DNA of 64,000 nucleotides from Microbulbifer harenosus (GCF_005771435.1 NZ_VANI01000002.1:219837-283836), one strand, 5' to 3'. Positions 8,679 to 19,157 are shown, counted from the first letter of the stretch. A program made the numbers and translations. Notes: generated from the letters alone by a model not told the origin.

Positions 8679-10292
8679 TCACAGTGCGTTAATACCGTTG
8701 ATCAACATCTGCGGATAAATGCCAAAAATCAACAACAGTGCGGTCAGTAGCAACAGTAGACCAAGGCCGGAGCGCGAGATAAGCAGTGGATTGTTCCGCG
8801 CGGCAGGTTCAGCAGAGGTATGTGGTTGATCGACAACCACCCTCACTCCTGCGGTCTGGCCTGACGCGATTGGCGGGGCTTCCACCAGTGTCAGCAACAG
8901 GCGCAAGTAGTAAAAAAGTCCCAGTGCACTGCCAACAATCAAAGCACCAAGCAGCCCCCATAATTGCCCATCCAGGGCCGCAGTAATCAGATAGAACTTG
9001 CCGATAAAGCCTACGGTGAACGGGATTCCTGCCAGAGAGAGCAGGGCGGCTGCAAGGCACAGCGACAGGGTGGGCGAGCGCCAGAACAGGCCCCGATAGA
9101 AGGACTGTTGAAAAGGATTGCGGTCGTCGCCAGTTGTGACTTGTGGGTTCGACACATCGCTAAGTGCCGCGTCGTCGATGAGGCTCACGGCGGAAAATGC
9201 GCACAGCGTCGTTACCGTGTAGGCAACCAGATAGTAGATCGTCGCCTCCCGGGCAATGCCCCGATCAATCACCAGGTAGACCACCAGAAAATACCCCATA
9301 TGGGCAATGGCACTGTAGGCCAGCAGTCTCTTTACATTCCGCTGGCGCAGGGCCAGCAGATTGCCGCCGAGCATGCTGGCAACCGCCAGCAGGGAAATCA
9401 TCGCCACCGATGTTTCCAGAATATGCACGGAGAATTCGCTGAACAGGCGCAACAGGATGGCCAGTAATGCCGTTTTCCCCAGTGTTGCAATAAATGCAGT
9501 TACTGGTGTCGGCGCGCCCTCGTAAACATCCGCGGTCCAGACGTGAAACGGAACCAGCGAGAGTTTGAACGCGACTCCGGCCAACAGCAGCGCAAAACCG
9601 CCGATAAGAAGCGCAGATTCGCCGCGGGAAAAATCCATGGAGGAGAACTGTAGATTGCCCGTTGCGGCATACATCAATGCGATACCAAACAGCGCGAGCG
9701 CCGTCGCCAGGGCAGAAGTGATCAGGTATTTGATGCCGGATTCCAGCGACAGCGCCGCTTCGCGATTGGATACATCGCGCCCCGCCCCCCACTTTGCCAA
9801 TGGCACCGGAAAGGCGAGTAGCGGGTAGAGAGACAGGCTGATGAGTTCCAGTGCCAGAAAAAAGCTGGCGAAGTGCTGGCTGGAGACCAGCGTGCAGGCC
9901 CCCAGTGTTGCCAACAGCACAAAAAAATAGAATTCACCGCAAGACGAGCTAGACGGGCAAGAGGAGAGCGTTGTGGAAGTCCCGCGATTGCCGGTCAGTC
10001 GGGCGCGCAGATACCGGTACCCCAGCCCCCCGCAGACCGCAGAGGTGAAGAAAAACAGCAGGCAGAAAAACAGGCTGAAGCGGTCCACGCGCAGCAGCGT
10101 GGTAACTGCCGTCGCCTGCTCCACTGCGGGCAATCGGATCCAGCCGTCGACACTGGCGGCCGCAAGCGTCAGCAGGAATGTGGCGAACGCCGCCCTGTGG
10201 CTGCGTACAAATGCCAGTTGCAACAGCAGGACCAGGGCGCCGGTGGCAACGATCAGCAGTGGTGACAGGGCGATGAAGTCGCGCAGGCTCAC
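8679..10292 (-). CDS. nuoN: NADH-quinone oxidoreductase subunit N
   Basis: NuoN is one of the three antiporter-like proton-translocating subunits of complex I in the inner membrane. The 537-residue product has 14 or so hydrophobic helices. The essential helix-5 glutamate is E149 (FLALELISLSLYPLL), and the discontinuous-helix motifs AFKLSLVPFHVWTADVYEG and HMGYFLV are present. The start is the GTG at 10290-10292, which overlaps the nuoM stop in a GTGA tetranucleotide, like the nuoL/nuoM junction. Sequence upstream of it does not look like NuoN. Unusual: a Ser/Thr-rich insertion at about residues 101-118 and a hydrophilic loop near 485-510, both longer than in E. coli. It is the last gene of the operon. 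Confidence 0.95.
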   Translation of the reverse strand: MSLRDFIALSPLLIVATGALVLLLQLAFVRSHRAAFATFLLTLAAASVDGWIRLPAVEQATAVTTLLRVDRFSLFFCLLFFFTSAVCGGLGYRYLRARLTGNRGTSTTLSSCPSSSSCGEFYFFVLLATLGACTLVSSQHFASFFLALELISLSLYPLLAFPVPLAKWGAGRDVSNREAALSLESGIKYLITSALATALALFGIALMYAATGNLQFSSMDFSRGESALLIGGFALLLAGVAFKLSLVPFHVWTADVYEGAPTPVTAFIATLGKTALLAILLRLFSEFSVHILETSVAMISLLAVASMLGGNLLALRQRNVKRLLAYSAIAHMGYFLVVYLVIDRGIAREATIYYLVAYTVTTLCAFSAVSLIDDAALSDVSNPQVTTGDDRNPFQQSFYRGLFWRSPTLSLCLAAALLSLAGIPFTVGFIGKFYLITAALDGQLWGLLGALIVGSALGLFYYLRLLLTLVEAPPIASGQTAGVRVVVDQPHTSAEPAARNNPLLISRSGLGLLLLLTALLLIFGIYPQMLINGINAL

Positions 10293-11866
10293 GGCGCGGC
10301 TCCTTGTAAGGATGCGGCCTTGTCGCCATCCGCAGCAGGTGCTGTGAAGTAGGTGGCCAGCAGGTTGCTCCAGCCCGCGGACTGGCGCAGCAGCGGCTGT
10401 GGATACAGGCCAATCCATACCAGCAATAGCAACGGCAGCAGCAGGGCAAACAGCTCGCGACGCCTGAGATCCATTAACCCTGAAGACCCCATTGTCGCGT
10501 CGCTGGCTTCCCGGACCGCCGGTGGCGGACCGAACAGCACACGCACCACCAGTTTCAGACCATAGATTGCAGCGCCGATCAGGCCTACAGCTGCCAGCGC
10601 GCTGAACCACGGAAACCGCGCATAGGTGCCGATCAATACCAGTGATTCGCCAACGAAATTCGCCAGTCCCGGCAATCCCATCGCGGCCACAATAAAAAAC
10701 AGGAACACGGCGGCGAGCGCGGGCATCGTTTGCCAGATGCCGCGCACGTCATTGATGTCGCGGCTGTGCAGGCGATGCTGCAGGCTGCCGGCAATACCGA
10801 ACAGCGCCGCCGTGCTGAGCCCGTGGGCAACCATCTGCGCCACCGCGCCCTGCAGCGCGATGCTGTTGAGTGCGTAAATGCCGAGTAACACAAAGCCCAT
10901 GTGGCTGACGCTGGAATAGGCAATCAGGCGTTTGATGTCGGTTTGCGAGAATGCCATCAGCGCGCCATAGAGAATGCCCGCCACACCCAGCGCCATGGCT
11001 ACGGGCGAGAACGCGGTGCTGGCCGCGGGAAACAATGGCAGGGTAAAGCGAATGAGCCCGTAGGCGCCGGTTTTCAGCAGAATAGCGGCGAGCAGCACAC
11101 TGCCTGCCGTCGGCGCCTGGGTATGCGCGTCCGGCAGCCAGGTATGAACGAGGATCGCCGGTAGCTTTACCGCAAATGCAATAAAAAAGCCCAGCATCAG
11201 CCAATAGGCGTAGGGGGTTTCCGCAAATTGCGTGTGGAGTGTTGCCGTGAGTTGCTGCGGCGAAAAACTGACGCTTCCCGACATCTGGTAATGCACGAGG
11301 GTGCTGCCAACGATGGCGGCCAGCAGCAGCAGGCTGCTGGCCTGGGTGAAGATGAAAAACTGGATGGCCGCACGGGTACGCTGCTCGTGCCCCCAGATGG
11401 CGATCAGTAACAACATGGGAACCAGCATGGTTTCCCAGAAGCAGAAGAACAGGAACAGGTCCTGGGCACAGAAAACACCGACCACGCCGGCAAGTGTCCA
11501 CAGATAATTGGCGAGATAGCAGCCGGTCCGTCGGCGAATCTCTCGCCAGGTCATCACCAGCCCGAAAAGTCCACACAGTAACGTGAGTGCCAGCATCAGG
11601 AATCCGAGGCCGTCGATGGCGAGGGTAAACGAAATACCGAATCGCGGTATCCAGGGCACACGGATGTGATCCCACCACAGTGTCTGTGGCTTAGGTTCCG
11701 CGGCCAGAACATCCAGTGCCTGCGGCAGGTAGCGGCCCAGCAGGAGGATTGCGATCGCGAGTACAGTGAGCGCGATCCAATGGCCGCAGCCGCGCCGTAG
11801 ATTCTCACCCGCCCAGGAAAGTCCGCCCCCCAGAATCAACAGAGCCAAAAGCCACAGCAGCGTCAC
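10289..11866 (-). CDS. nuoM: NADH-quinone oxidoreductase subunit M
   Basis: Antiporter-like proton-pumping subunit of complex I in the inner membrane. It has 525 residues and about 14 transmembrane helices. The key helix-5 glutamate is E145 (FCFWETMLVPMLLL), and the helix-7/8 block AFAVKLPAILVHTWLPDAHTQ carries the conserved Lys and His. The GTG at 11864-11866 was taken as start because it overlaps the nuoL stop (GTGA) and begins a normal first helix. The open frame extends about 100 codons further upstream, but that stretch lies inside nuoL and is not NuoM-like. Translation of nuoL, nuoM and nuoN is evidently coupled. Confidence 0.96.
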   Translation of the reverse strand: MTLLWLLALLILGGGLSWAGENLRRGCGHWIALTVLAIAILLLGRYLPQALDVLAAEPKPQTLWWDHIRVPWIPRFGISFTLAIDGLGFLMLALTLLCGLFGLVMTWREIRRRTGCYLANYLWTLAGVVGVFCAQDLFLFFCFWETMLVPMLLLIAIWGHEQRTRAAIQFFIFTQASSLLLLAAIVGSTLVHYQMSGSVSFSPQQLTATLHTQFAETPYAYWLMLGFFIAFAVKLPAILVHTWLPDAHTQAPTAGSVLLAAILLKTGAYGLIRFTLPLFPAASTAFSPVAMALGVAGILYGALMAFSQTDIKRLIAYSSVSHMGFVLLGIYALNSIALQGAVAQMVAHGLSTAALFGIAGSLQHRLHSRDINDVRGIWQTMPALAAVFLFFIVAAMGLPGLANFVGESLVLIGTYARFPWFSALAAVGLIGAAIYGLKLVVRVLFGPPPAVREASDATMGSSGLMDLRRRELFALLLPLLLLVWIGLYPQPLLRQSAGWSNLLATYFTAPAADGDKAASLQGAAP

Positions 11867-13701
11867 GGGCCCGACACCCTGGCAAGTGCGTGGACCACAA
11901 GCAGTAACAGCAAGGTGGCGGCGAGCAGTGTCGCCATATACCAGCGCAAGGTCCCATTCTGCGCGCGTGACAGGAACTGGTTGGCGCCGAGGCTGAGTGC
12001 GCTGATACCGCGATAGATCTGGGTGACGATGTCGCCGCGATTGACGCGACTGATCCACAAAACCGGACGCACAAAAAGCCGTTGATACAACGCATCGAAT
12101 CCCCAGCCTTGCCGTAAGAATTCCCGACACAGTCCAAGTGCTTGCGACCCGGGACGCCGCGCCAGAAACCACCAGCAGAGGGCGATACCCAACAGGGTCG
12201 CAAGCGTGCCGGCAATGCCAACCACAAGTGATGCTGGCTCGGCATGCGCATCAACGAAAATGCTCTCCAGCGGCGGTGCGATCCAGCCACCAGCCAGTGC
12301 CAGCAGGCCCAGTGCAACAAGCGGCACGCCCATCTGCCAGCGCGTCGCCGCTGGCGGCAATCGCGAAATATCGTTGGCTTTTACGGGCCCGAAAAAAATC
12401 CGATAGAAAATACGGAAGCTGTACATGCCCGTTATTGCCGCGCCAATGAGTGCGCACCACCACAGCCACGGCGGCTGGTTGTGCCAGATGGCCAGCAGCA
12501 GGTGTTCCTTGCTGAAATATCCCGCGGTCAGTGGCAGTGCCGCCAGATTGGCGCAGCCGACACCGAAACAGGCACACAGGAACGGCAGTCTGCGCGCCAG
12601 ACCGCCCATGGCATCGAGGGACTGCTTGTGGCGTACGCGCAGGATAGTCGCACCCGCCGCCAGAAACAGCAGTGCCTTGAAGAATGCGTGGGTGACCAGG
12701 TGAAAGATGGCGGCGGAAAAAGCGCCGGCACCGAGCGCCGCGAACATGTATCCCAGTTGGCTGATGGTCGAATAGGCGAGCACACGCTTGATGTCGGTCT
12801 GCACCAGTGCGCTGCTTCCGGCCACCAGTAACGTGGCGGTGCCAATAATCGCCACGGTCTGCATGGCCATCGCCGAGCTTTGAAACAGCGCGTGGCAGCG
12901 CGCGATCAGATACACCCCGGCGGTAACCATGGTGGCAGCGTGGATCAGCGCGCTTACCGGTGTGGGGCCGGCCATGGCATCCGGCAACCAGGTCTGCAAC
13001 GGAATCTGCGCGGATTTCCCCACCGCACCGGCAAGCAGCAAGAGTGCACAGATCGCCAGCATCCGGTCATTGTGGCCGGGGTCTTGCAGTGCGGCCATCG
13101 CGGCCTGGATGCCCAGCGTATTGGTTTGCCAGAAGAGGGCGATGATGCCGATCAACAGCGCGGTATCGCCGATACGGGTCATCAGAAACGCTTTGCCGGC
13201 GGCGCGGGCATTTTCCGGATTCCGGTACCAGAATCCGATCAGCAGGAAGCTGCACAGCCCCACCAGTTCCCAGCCCAGATAGAGCAGCACCAGATTGTCG
13301 GCCATGACCAACAGCGCCATGGCGCCGACAAACAGGTTCAGGTAGGCGAAGAAACGCCGATAGCCGTCATCGCCGCGCATGTAACCCGCGGCGAACAGGT
13401 GGATCAGCAAGCCCACGCCGGTGATCACGCCGAGCATGGTGATGGTCAGCGCATCCACATACAGCGCAAAGTCGACGCGCAGTGGCGGCAGCGAGACCCA
13501 TTGCCACAAATGGACATAAGCCGGGGAAGCATGGTGTGTTGCGAGTATCGCCCACGCCACCGCGGACAAGGCCACAGAACCCACCCCGATGATTGCGCTC
13601 GCGCTTTCTGACAGCGGCCGGCGAATCAGCAGTGGCGCGCATGCCAGGCACAGGAAACCGAGCAGCGGAAACCCTGCGATGAGTACGGTCAGTGCGGACA
13701 T
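11863..13701 (-). CDS. nuoL: NADH-quinone oxidoreductase subunit L
   Basis: The distal antiporter-like subunit of complex I, with a long C-terminal lateral helix. The 612-residue length is normal for the family (E. coli 613). The pumping glutamate is E145 in LYLGWELVGLCSFLLIGFWY. SAQIPLQTWLPDAMAGPTPV carries the helix-7/8 motif and HAATMVTAGVYL follows. ATG 13701 lies 15 bases after the nuoK stop. It ends in a GTGA overlap with nuoM. Confidence 0.97.
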   Translation of the reverse strand: MSALTVLIAGFPLLGFLCLACAPLLIRRPLSESASAIIGVGSVALSAVAWAILATHHASPAYVHLWQWVSLPPLRVDFALYVDALTITMLGVITGVGLLIHLFAAGYMRGDDGYRRFFAYLNLFVGAMALLVMADNLVLLYLGWELVGLCSFLLIGFWYRNPENARAAGKAFLMTRIGDTALLIGIIALFWQTNTLGIQAAMAALQDPGHNDRMLAICALLLLAGAVGKSAQIPLQTWLPDAMAGPTPVSALIHAATMVTAGVYLIARCHALFQSSAMAMQTVAIIGTATLLVAGSSALVQTDIKRVLAYSTISQLGYMFAALGAGAFSAAIFHLVTHAFFKALLFLAAGATILRVRHKQSLDAMGGLARRLPFLCACFGVGCANLAALPLTAGYFSKEHLLLAIWHNQPPWLWWCALIGAAITGMYSFRIFYRIFFGPVKANDISRLPPAATRWQMGVPLVALGLLALAGGWIAPPLESIFVDAHAEPASLVVGIAGTLATLLGIALCWWFLARRPGSQALGLCREFLRQGWGFDALYQRLFVRPVLWISRVNRGDIVTQIYRGISALSLGANQFLSRAQNGTLRWYMATLLAATLLLLLVVHALARVSGP

Positions 13702-13716
13702 GAAGGTTCCTGCATT

Positions 13717-14064
13717 TCAGTCTCTCATGGCGGCCAGCTGATCGATGTCCAGGGTGTGGTGGCGGCGGTAGAACAGCAGTACCAGCGCGAGAGCAATTGC
13801 CACCTCCGCGGCAGCGAGGGTAACTACAAAGACATACATCACCTGGCCGTCCGGATTGCCCCAGTGGGCGCCGGCGGCGACGAATGCCAGTGCCACGGCG
13901 TTGGTGCAGATTTCCAGGCTCATCAGCGTGAACAGGATATTGCGCCGGATCAGCATGCCCACCGCGCCGACACAGAACAGCGCCGCGGCGAGTGCCAGGC
14001 CATGGCTCAAGGGAATCTGCTGCAGGGATTCTGCAGACTGTGCCGCGATTGCTTGCGCATTCAC
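13717..14064 (-). CDS. nuoK: NADH-quinone oxidoreductase subunit K
   Basis: Small three-helix membrane subunit of complex I. The 115 residues align with E. coli NuoK with a 15-residue N-terminal extension. The two buried glutamates needed for proton transfer are E51 ([13 protein letters not shown]) and E87 ([11 protein letters not shown]), equivalent to E36 and E72 in E. coli. GTG 14064 overlaps the nuoJ stop by three bases, supporting this start. If translation instead begins at a later codon, the extension is absent. Confidence 0.95.
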   Translation of the reverse strand: MNAQAIAAQSAESLQQIPLSHGLALAAALFCVGAVGMLIRRNILFTLMSLEICTNAVALAFVAAGAHWGNPDGQVMYVFVVTLAAAEVAIALALVLLFYRRHHTLDIDQLAAMRD

Positions 14065-14624
14065 CGGACACCCCGCGCACTTTTCACGCTCTCTGTGCTT
14101 GCCGCGTTATTTGTGCTTGCCGCGCTATCCGCAGTGTGCCGCCGGGCCAGATGAAATGCGCCGACCAGGCCCGCCAGCAATACGAAGGAGGCAAGCTCCA
14201 CGACCAGCAGATATTTACTGTACATGGCGAGTCCCACCTCGGCGGCGGATACCGACCGGGCAGCAGCCCCGCGGCTAGCAGAATCCCAGAGCAAATACAG
14301 CATCATCACCAGCAGCGCACCGGCCAGTGACGCCGGGGCCAACCAGTTTTCCCTGGCCAGCCACTGGGTTTCCTGATCGACGGCGGCCTTGCCCTGGTTC
14401 AGCATCATGATCACGAAGACCATCAGCACCAGAATGGCGCCGGCATAGACGATGACCTGTAGCGCCGCCGCCAGGGGCGCGCCGATCTGATAAAAAATAC
14501 ACGCGACGGCCAGCAGTGACACAATCAGCATCAACAAGGCGTGCACCGCGTTTCTGCTGATGACCGCGAGCAGACTGGCCATCAGTGCAATCAATGCGGA
14601 AATATAAAAAGACACAAGTTCCAT
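14061..14624 (-). CDS. nuoJ: NADH-quinone oxidoreductase subunit J
   Basis: Membrane subunit of complex I carrying the pi-bulge helix that couples quinone chemistry to proton pumping. The 187-residue product has five predicted helices. The motif [19 protein letters not shown] is the conserved TM3 with Tyr and Gly of the pi-bulge. The ATG at 14622-14624 (MELVSFYIS) gives the normal N-terminus; the open frame upstream overlaps nuoI and is not coding. The C-terminal 30 residues are Ala/Ser/Thr-rich and poorly conserved. Confidence 0.95.
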   Translation of the reverse strand: MELVSFYISALIALMASLLAVISRNAVHALLMLIVSLLAVACIFYQIGAPLAAALQVIVYAGAILVLMVFVIMMLNQGKAAVDQETQWLARENWLAPASLAGALLVMMLYLLWDSASRGAAARSVSAAEVGLAMYSKYLLVVELASFVLLAGLVGAFHLARRHTADSAASTNNAASTESVKSARGVR

Positions 14625-14647
14625 CTGGCCGCACCTTTGAGCTGTGT

Positions 14648-15163
14648 TTAAAGGTTGAGGCTTTTGACATTCACCGGCTTTGCTTCGCCTGCCGCCTCGC
14701 CCTTTGCTTTCCCCGATACTGTTTTGCCGGCATGCCGGTAAAAACTGTATTCGTGGTATTTTCCGGGGCCATTGATCAGCAGGTCTTCTTTTTCGTACAC
14801 CATGTTCTGGCGATCGTATTCGCACATTTCAAAATCCGGTGTCAGCTGTATGGCGTAGGTGGGGCAGGCGTCCTCGCACAGGCCGCACATGATGCAGCGG
14901 GAGAAATTGATGCGAAAAAATTCCGGCCGCCAGCGGCCATCGGCATCCTCCATTTTTTGCAGGGAAATGCAGTCCGGTGGGCAGGCAACCGCACAGAGAT
15001 TGCAGGCGACGCAGCGCTCGTCACCGTCCGGATCGCGGGTCAGCACAATACGCCCGCGGTAGCGCGGCGCCAGATACGGCATTTCCTCCGGATACTCCAC
15101 CGTGACCCGACGCGTAAACAAATGACGGAAGACCAGCCACAGGCTGCGAAGAATACTGATCAT
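14648..15163 (-). CDS. nuoI: NADH-quinone oxidoreductase subunit I, 2x[4Fe-4S]
   Basis: Peripheral-arm subunit holding clusters N6a and N6b, which pass electrons toward N2. The 171 residues contain two classic ferredoxin motifs, [12 protein letters not shown] (about 51-62) and [12 protein letters not shown] (about 90-101). It starts at ATG 15163, seven bases after the nuoH stop, and is followed 23 bases later by nuoJ. A Lys/Ala/Glu-rich tail of about 25 residues extends beyond the E. coli length. Confidence 0.97.
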   Translation of the reverse strand: MISILRSLWLVFRHLFTRRVTVEYPEEMPYLAPRYRGRIVLTRDPDGDERCVACNLCAVACPPDCISLQKMEDADGRWRPEFFRINFSRCIMCGLCEDACPTYAIQLTPDFEMCEYDRQNMVYEKEDLLINGPGKYHEYSFYRHAGKTVSGKAKGEAAGEAKPVNVKSLNL

Positions 15164-15170
15164 TTCTATT

Positions 15171-16136
15171 TCATCCCCGCCATATCAGTACGCTTCCGGT
15201 GACGACCAGATTGAGCAGCGCCAGCGGCAGCATCACCTTCCAGCCGAATGCCATCAGTTGATCGTAACGGGGCCGCGGCAACGCCGCGCGCAGCAAAATA
15301 AACAGGCACACCAGTGCAAATGTCTTCAGTGCAAACCAGACCAAGGGTGGCAGCCACGGACCCAGCCATCCGCCCAGGAACAGGGTGGTGACCAGTGCGG
15401 AGATCAAAAGGATGGAAAGGTATTCGCCGACGAAGAACAGGCCGAATTTCATTCCCGAATACTCGGTATGAAATCCCGCGGTCAACTCATGCTCCGCCTC
15501 GGGCAGATCCAGCGGCAGCCGGTGACTTTCCGCGATGCCCGCCACCAGAAATATCGCGCAGCCGAGCATTTGCGGCAGCAGGAACCAGCCATTTTCCTGG
15601 GCCATCACGATGCTGCGCAGATCGAAACTGCCGGCGAGCATCACCACGCCCATCAATGACAGCCCCATAAACACTTCGTAGCTCACGGTCTGCGCCGCCG
15701 CGCGCAGACCGCCGAGCAGGGCATATTTGTTACCGGAGGCATAGGCGCCGAGTACAACGCTGTACACCGCCAGTGCACTCATCGCCAAAAAGAACAGCAA
15801 TCCGATATGCATGTCGATGACGCCAACGGCGGGGCTGAAGGGCACCACCACAAACGCCAGTAGCGTGGTTGCCATAACAATGGTGGGTGCCAGTAGGAAC
15901 ACCGGTGCATCGGCGAAGCGCGGAATGAAATCCTCCTTGAAGAACAGCTTGATCATGTCCGCCACCACCTGCATCAGGCCGAACGGTCCCACCCGGTTGG
16001 GGCCCGGTCTGTCCTGCCAGAAGCCGAGCAGCCGGCGCTCTCCCCAGGTGAGCAGCGCCGTCAACAGCACCGCAGTGGTGAGCACGCCAAATATGTTCAG
16101 CAGTGTCATGGCGATATCTGCATGGCCGGTATTCAC
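15171..16136 (-). CDS. nuoH: NADH-quinone oxidoreductase subunit H
   Basis: Membrane subunit of complex I that forms much of the quinone chamber. The 321 residues have eight predicted helices. Family signatures are [20 protein letters not shown] (about 28-47), a Glu-rich cytoplasmic loop with [20 protein letters not shown], and [15 protein letters not shown]. Spacing to nuoG is two bases and to nuoI seven, so it is within a tight operon. Confidence 0.97.
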   Translation of the reverse strand: MNTGHADIAMTLLNIFGVLTTAVLLTALLTWGERRLLGFWQDRPGPNRVGPFGLMQVVADMIKLFFKEDFIPRFADAPVFLLAPTIVMATTLLAFVVVPFSPAVGVIDMHIGLLFFLAMSALAVYSVVLGAYASGNKYALLGGLRAAAQTVSYEVFMGLSLMGVVMLAGSFDLRSIVMAQENGWFLLPQMLGCAIFLVAGIAESHRLPLDLPEAEHELTAGFHTEYSGMKFGLFFVGEYLSILLISALVTTLFLGGWLGPWLPPLVWFALKTFALVCLFILLRAALPRPRYDQLMAFGWKVMLPLALLNLVVTGSVLIWRG

Positions 16137-16138
16137 GC

Positions 16139-19021
16139 TCAGGCGTCTCCCGGCGCGATCTGTTCGCGCTCTATATACGCACCGGGAATGGAGGCCATTT
16201 GCGTAAAGCCTGTACTGACGCCGATGCAGTGCCGCGGAATGGTATCGGATACCTTGGCGAGCAATTGCCAGCGGTCACCGCTTTCGGTAATCGCAATCTG
16301 TTGTCCCGCAGTCAGCGACAGCAACTCTAGGTCTTGCGGGTGGAAGACCGCGAACGGCTCCTCGGTGACGGAGGCAATGGCGCCGGCGTAGTTACTCAGT
16401 TCGCCGGAGCCGAACATGCGATAGAGCGGCAAAATCCGGAAGCCGTCGCTTGGATCGGCAGTGGGCCGCGCTGCATCGCCAGCGGCCGAGTCGGAGTGGA
16501 ACACCACCGCTTTGCGGGCGAGCGGTTGCCCGCTGCTGTGCCCCAGGCGCGCGGCCCCCGGTTTGGGCTGGTAGCAGTGGATTGCCTGATTGGAGTTCCA
16601 GCCGGGCGCCCAGTTGTTGGCTTGTAGCGGCGACTGGCAGGCGAACTGAATGCCCTCCATGGAAAACGCCATAGGGGCATCGTCGTCCGGCAATGGCTTG
16701 TACTCGGCGACCTGGCGCTCCGCCTGGATGGCGGTACGGCCGCTGTAGCGGTGAGGCTGGCGCGCTGTCTTCTGACCCTCAATGGTCTGGTCCCAGTCCG
16801 GTCCCAGCTCGGCCAGCGGTGCCAGTTCCGGGTACGATTCCGCCAGCGCCACACTCAGTTGGGTTACATGCCGCCACCGGGCCAGCGACTGCAGTCGCGC
16901 GTGTGTCTCCTCGTCTCCGGAAAGCTCCGCGCCAGCAAGTTCCCCGCTGGCTGCGGCGGCATCGGCGAGCCAACGCCAGCTGGCCTGAATCCATCCGGAA
17001 CCCTCGTATACCGCATAGTGGCGCTGGGCGAGGCCGCCGCTGTTCACCAGCGTGCCCTCGTACTCCGGTGTGGCAGCGGCGGGCAGTATCAGGTCGGCGC
17101 GCGCACTGGTGCGGTTGTGCACGATTTCCAGCTGGATGATTTCATCGACACCGGCGCACAGCTGATCGGCGACAGACGCGGGTAGCTGCCGGTAGAGATC
17201 GGCTTCCATCACCAGCAGGGTCGTCGGCTGCGGCGTATGCTCTGATTGCCGTTCGCGGTGCAGCTGATTCAGGTTTTGCCGGGCATCGCAGAGTTGCGCC
17301 AGACCCAGGCTGTTGGCTTCGGGGCAGGCGAGATACAGTGCGGCACGGGCTTCGCGACTGTCTGTTTGGCGGTGATTTGCTTCTTTGTGGCCGGCGACGG
17401 CAAAGGCGAGTCGCGCCGCGGCCTGCAACAGCTCCTGCGACTGCAGTCCGCAGCCGGATACGATCACCGGGTGTCGGGCCTGTTTCAGCTGTTCGACCAG
17501 CGCAGTGAATTCGCCCGTGTCCAGTCCGGCGATATCCGGTGCGTGGATTTCTCCGGATTCCGCGGTGAGCGCCTGTGCCAGCACATCGGCCAGTGCCACC
17601 ATCTGTTCGGGCGCCGCCCGTACACGGCAGCTGGCAATGTCGTCGAGATCGGTGCGCTCTGCGCTCGCGACCAGCAGCGGCGTGCGAATACCGGTGAGCT
17701 GGCGCACGGAATCGTCCTGCCATGCGGGTATTTTCAGTTCTCCGGCGCGCGCTATCTGTGCGCTGCGCGCGGCCTGCCGTACGGCGAGTGCAATGCGCGG
17801 CGCGGTGTCGGCAATGTCTTCACCCAGCACGATCACCATGTCGGCCCGTTCAATCTCCGGGGTGCCCGGCGAGTGAACACGCGGGTCGCGCTGGATACGG
17901 TCGACCAGCTTGAGCAGCGCGAGGCTGCGCTCATCCAGTCCCGCATAAAAATGTTCGCGACCCACCAGGGTCTGCAATGCAAAGTTGTTTTCGAGAGAGC
18001 TGCGGCTGGAACCTATGCCGATGACGCGCCGGTTGCCGCTGCGCATCTGCGCGATGGTCACCGCCAGTCGTGCCACCGCGTCCGCGGGTGACAGAGACTG
18101 ATGAACCTTTGCTGAGCCGGCAGTGGTCTGAATCAGCGGCTGCGTAAGCGCCGCCTGCGGCGTGTAGATGCGCGCGGCACTGTTGGCGTATTCATAGCCG
18201 AAGCGTCCGCGGTCACACAGGAAATAGCCGTTGATCTGGCGATGGAAAAGGTTGGTCACCCGGCGCAGCTGGCGCGGATCCCCTTTGCCATCGCGGCGCG
18301 CTCCCGGCGCGGTGTTGCAGCCGACGGCGCAGTGTTCGCACACCGAGGGCGCGGTCTGCAGATCCCATTTGCGGACGTAGTGACGACTGTAGGTTTTATC
18401 CGTAAATACACCGGTGGGGCAGACCTCCACCAGGTTGCCGCTGAATCCGTTGTCCAAAAGGCCGTCCTCCTGACGTCCAAAATACACCTGATGATTGCGC
18501 CCCAGCGCTTGCAGGTCCGTGCCGCCGGCGTGATCGCGATAGAAGCGCACGCAGCGATAACAGGTGATGCAGCGGTTCATTTCATGGTTGATGAACGGGC
18601 CGAGATACTGATTGTTGTGCGTGCGCTTGCGACCTTGAAAGCGGCGTTGGGTATGTCCGCTCATCAGCGTCATGTCCTGCAGATGGCACTCGCCGCCTTC
18701 CTCGCACACCGGGCAGTCGTGGGGGTGGTTGGTCATCAGATTTTCGATGATGCCTGCACGGAAATCCTGCGCAGTGGGCGCGTCGATGGAATAGATAGCG
18801 CCATCCTTGACCGGCGTCATGCAGCTCATCACCAGCGTGCCGCGCTGGTCGTCGGCGTCTTTGAAGAGCACCACCGCGCACTGGCGGCAGGCGCCGACGG
18901 AACCCAGCGCCGGATGCCAGCAGAAATAGGGCAGATTTTTTTTCAGGCTCAGGCAGGCACTGAGCAGGTTCTGCCCGTCGTCTACCTCATACTGTCGATT
19001 ATCTATTGTTATCGTTGCCAT
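16139..19021 (-). CDS. nuoG: NADH-quinone oxidoreductase subunit G
   Basis: Largest peripheral subunit, carrying several iron-sulfur clusters. The N-terminal 2Fe-2S domain has FCWHPALGSVGACRQC near residues 33-48. A His-ligated 4Fe-4S site (HDCPVCEEGGECHLQD) and MNRCITCYRCVRF follow, then the fourth-cluster cysteines CEHCAVGC, and then a molybdopterin-oxidoreductase-like domain without cofactor. The ATG at 19021 (MATITIDNRQYEV) matches the E. coli N-terminus (MATIHVDGKEYEV) and is preferred to an upstream in-frame start at 19048. Length is 960 residues (E. coli 908). It is separated from nuoF by an unusually long 136-base gap containing a hairpin plus T-tract. Confidence 0.97.
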   Translation of the reverse strand: MATITIDNRQYEVDDGQNLLSACLSLKKNLPYFCWHPALGSVGACRQCAVVLFKDADDQRGTLVMSCMTPVKDGAIYSIDAPTAQDFRAGIIENLMTNHPHDCPVCEEGGECHLQDMTLMSGHTQRRFQGRKRTHNNQYLGPFINHEMNRCITCYRCVRFYRDHAGGTDLQALGRNHQVYFGRQEDGLLDNGFSGNLVEVCPTGVFTDKTYSRHYVRKWDLQTAPSVCEHCAVGCNTAPGARRDGKGDPRQLRRVTNLFHRQINGYFLCDRGRFGYEYANSAARIYTPQAALTQPLIQTTAGSAKVHQSLSPADAVARLAVTIAQMRSGNRRVIGIGSSRSSLENNFALQTLVGREHFYAGLDERSLALLKLVDRIQRDPRVHSPGTPEIERADMVIVLGEDIADTAPRIALAVRQAARSAQIARAGELKIPAWQDDSVRQLTGIRTPLLVASAERTDLDDIASCRVRAAPEQMVALADVLAQALTAESGEIHAPDIAGLDTGEFTALVEQLKQARHPVIVSGCGLQSQELLQAAARLAFAVAGHKEANHRQTDSREARAALYLACPEANSLGLAQLCDARQNLNQLHRERQSEHTPQPTTLLVMEADLYRQLPASVADQLCAGVDEIIQLEIVHNRTSARADLILPAAATPEYEGTLVNSGGLAQRHYAVYEGSGWIQASWRWLADAAAASGELAGAELSGDEETHARLQSLARWRHVTQLSVALAESYPELAPLAELGPDWDQTIEGQKTARQPHRYSGRTAIQAERQVAEYKPLPDDDAPMAFSMEGIQFACQSPLQANNWAPGWNSNQAIHCYQPKPGAARLGHSSGQPLARKAVVFHSDSAAGDAARPTADPSDGFRILPLYRMFGSGELSNYAGAIASVTEEPFAVFHPQDLELLSLTAGQQIAITESGDRWQLLAKVSDTIPRHCIGVSTGFTQMASIPGAYIEREQIAPGDA

Positions 19022-19126
19022 GGCTTGGGCATTCCCTGCCTTGAGCATTGCACCGGTGTGTCCGGTCCGTTCGAAGCTTGTTTACGATTCGCTTTGACGA
19101 CTTCCTGTAACGACTTGCGCTTATTG

Positions 19127-19156
19127 TAAAAATGCCTGCCGCAGTGTCAGCGGCAT
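19127..19156 (-). terminator. Hairpin with T-tract between nuoF and nuoG
   Basis: Directly after the nuoF stop the minus strand reads a GC-rich hairpin (TGCCGC, loop TGACACT or similar, GCGGCA), which can alternatively pair AAATGCC with GGCATTT, followed by TTTTT. It looks like an intrinsic terminator or attenuator inside an otherwise tightly packed operon. Confidence 0.55.
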
Positions 19157-19157
19157 T

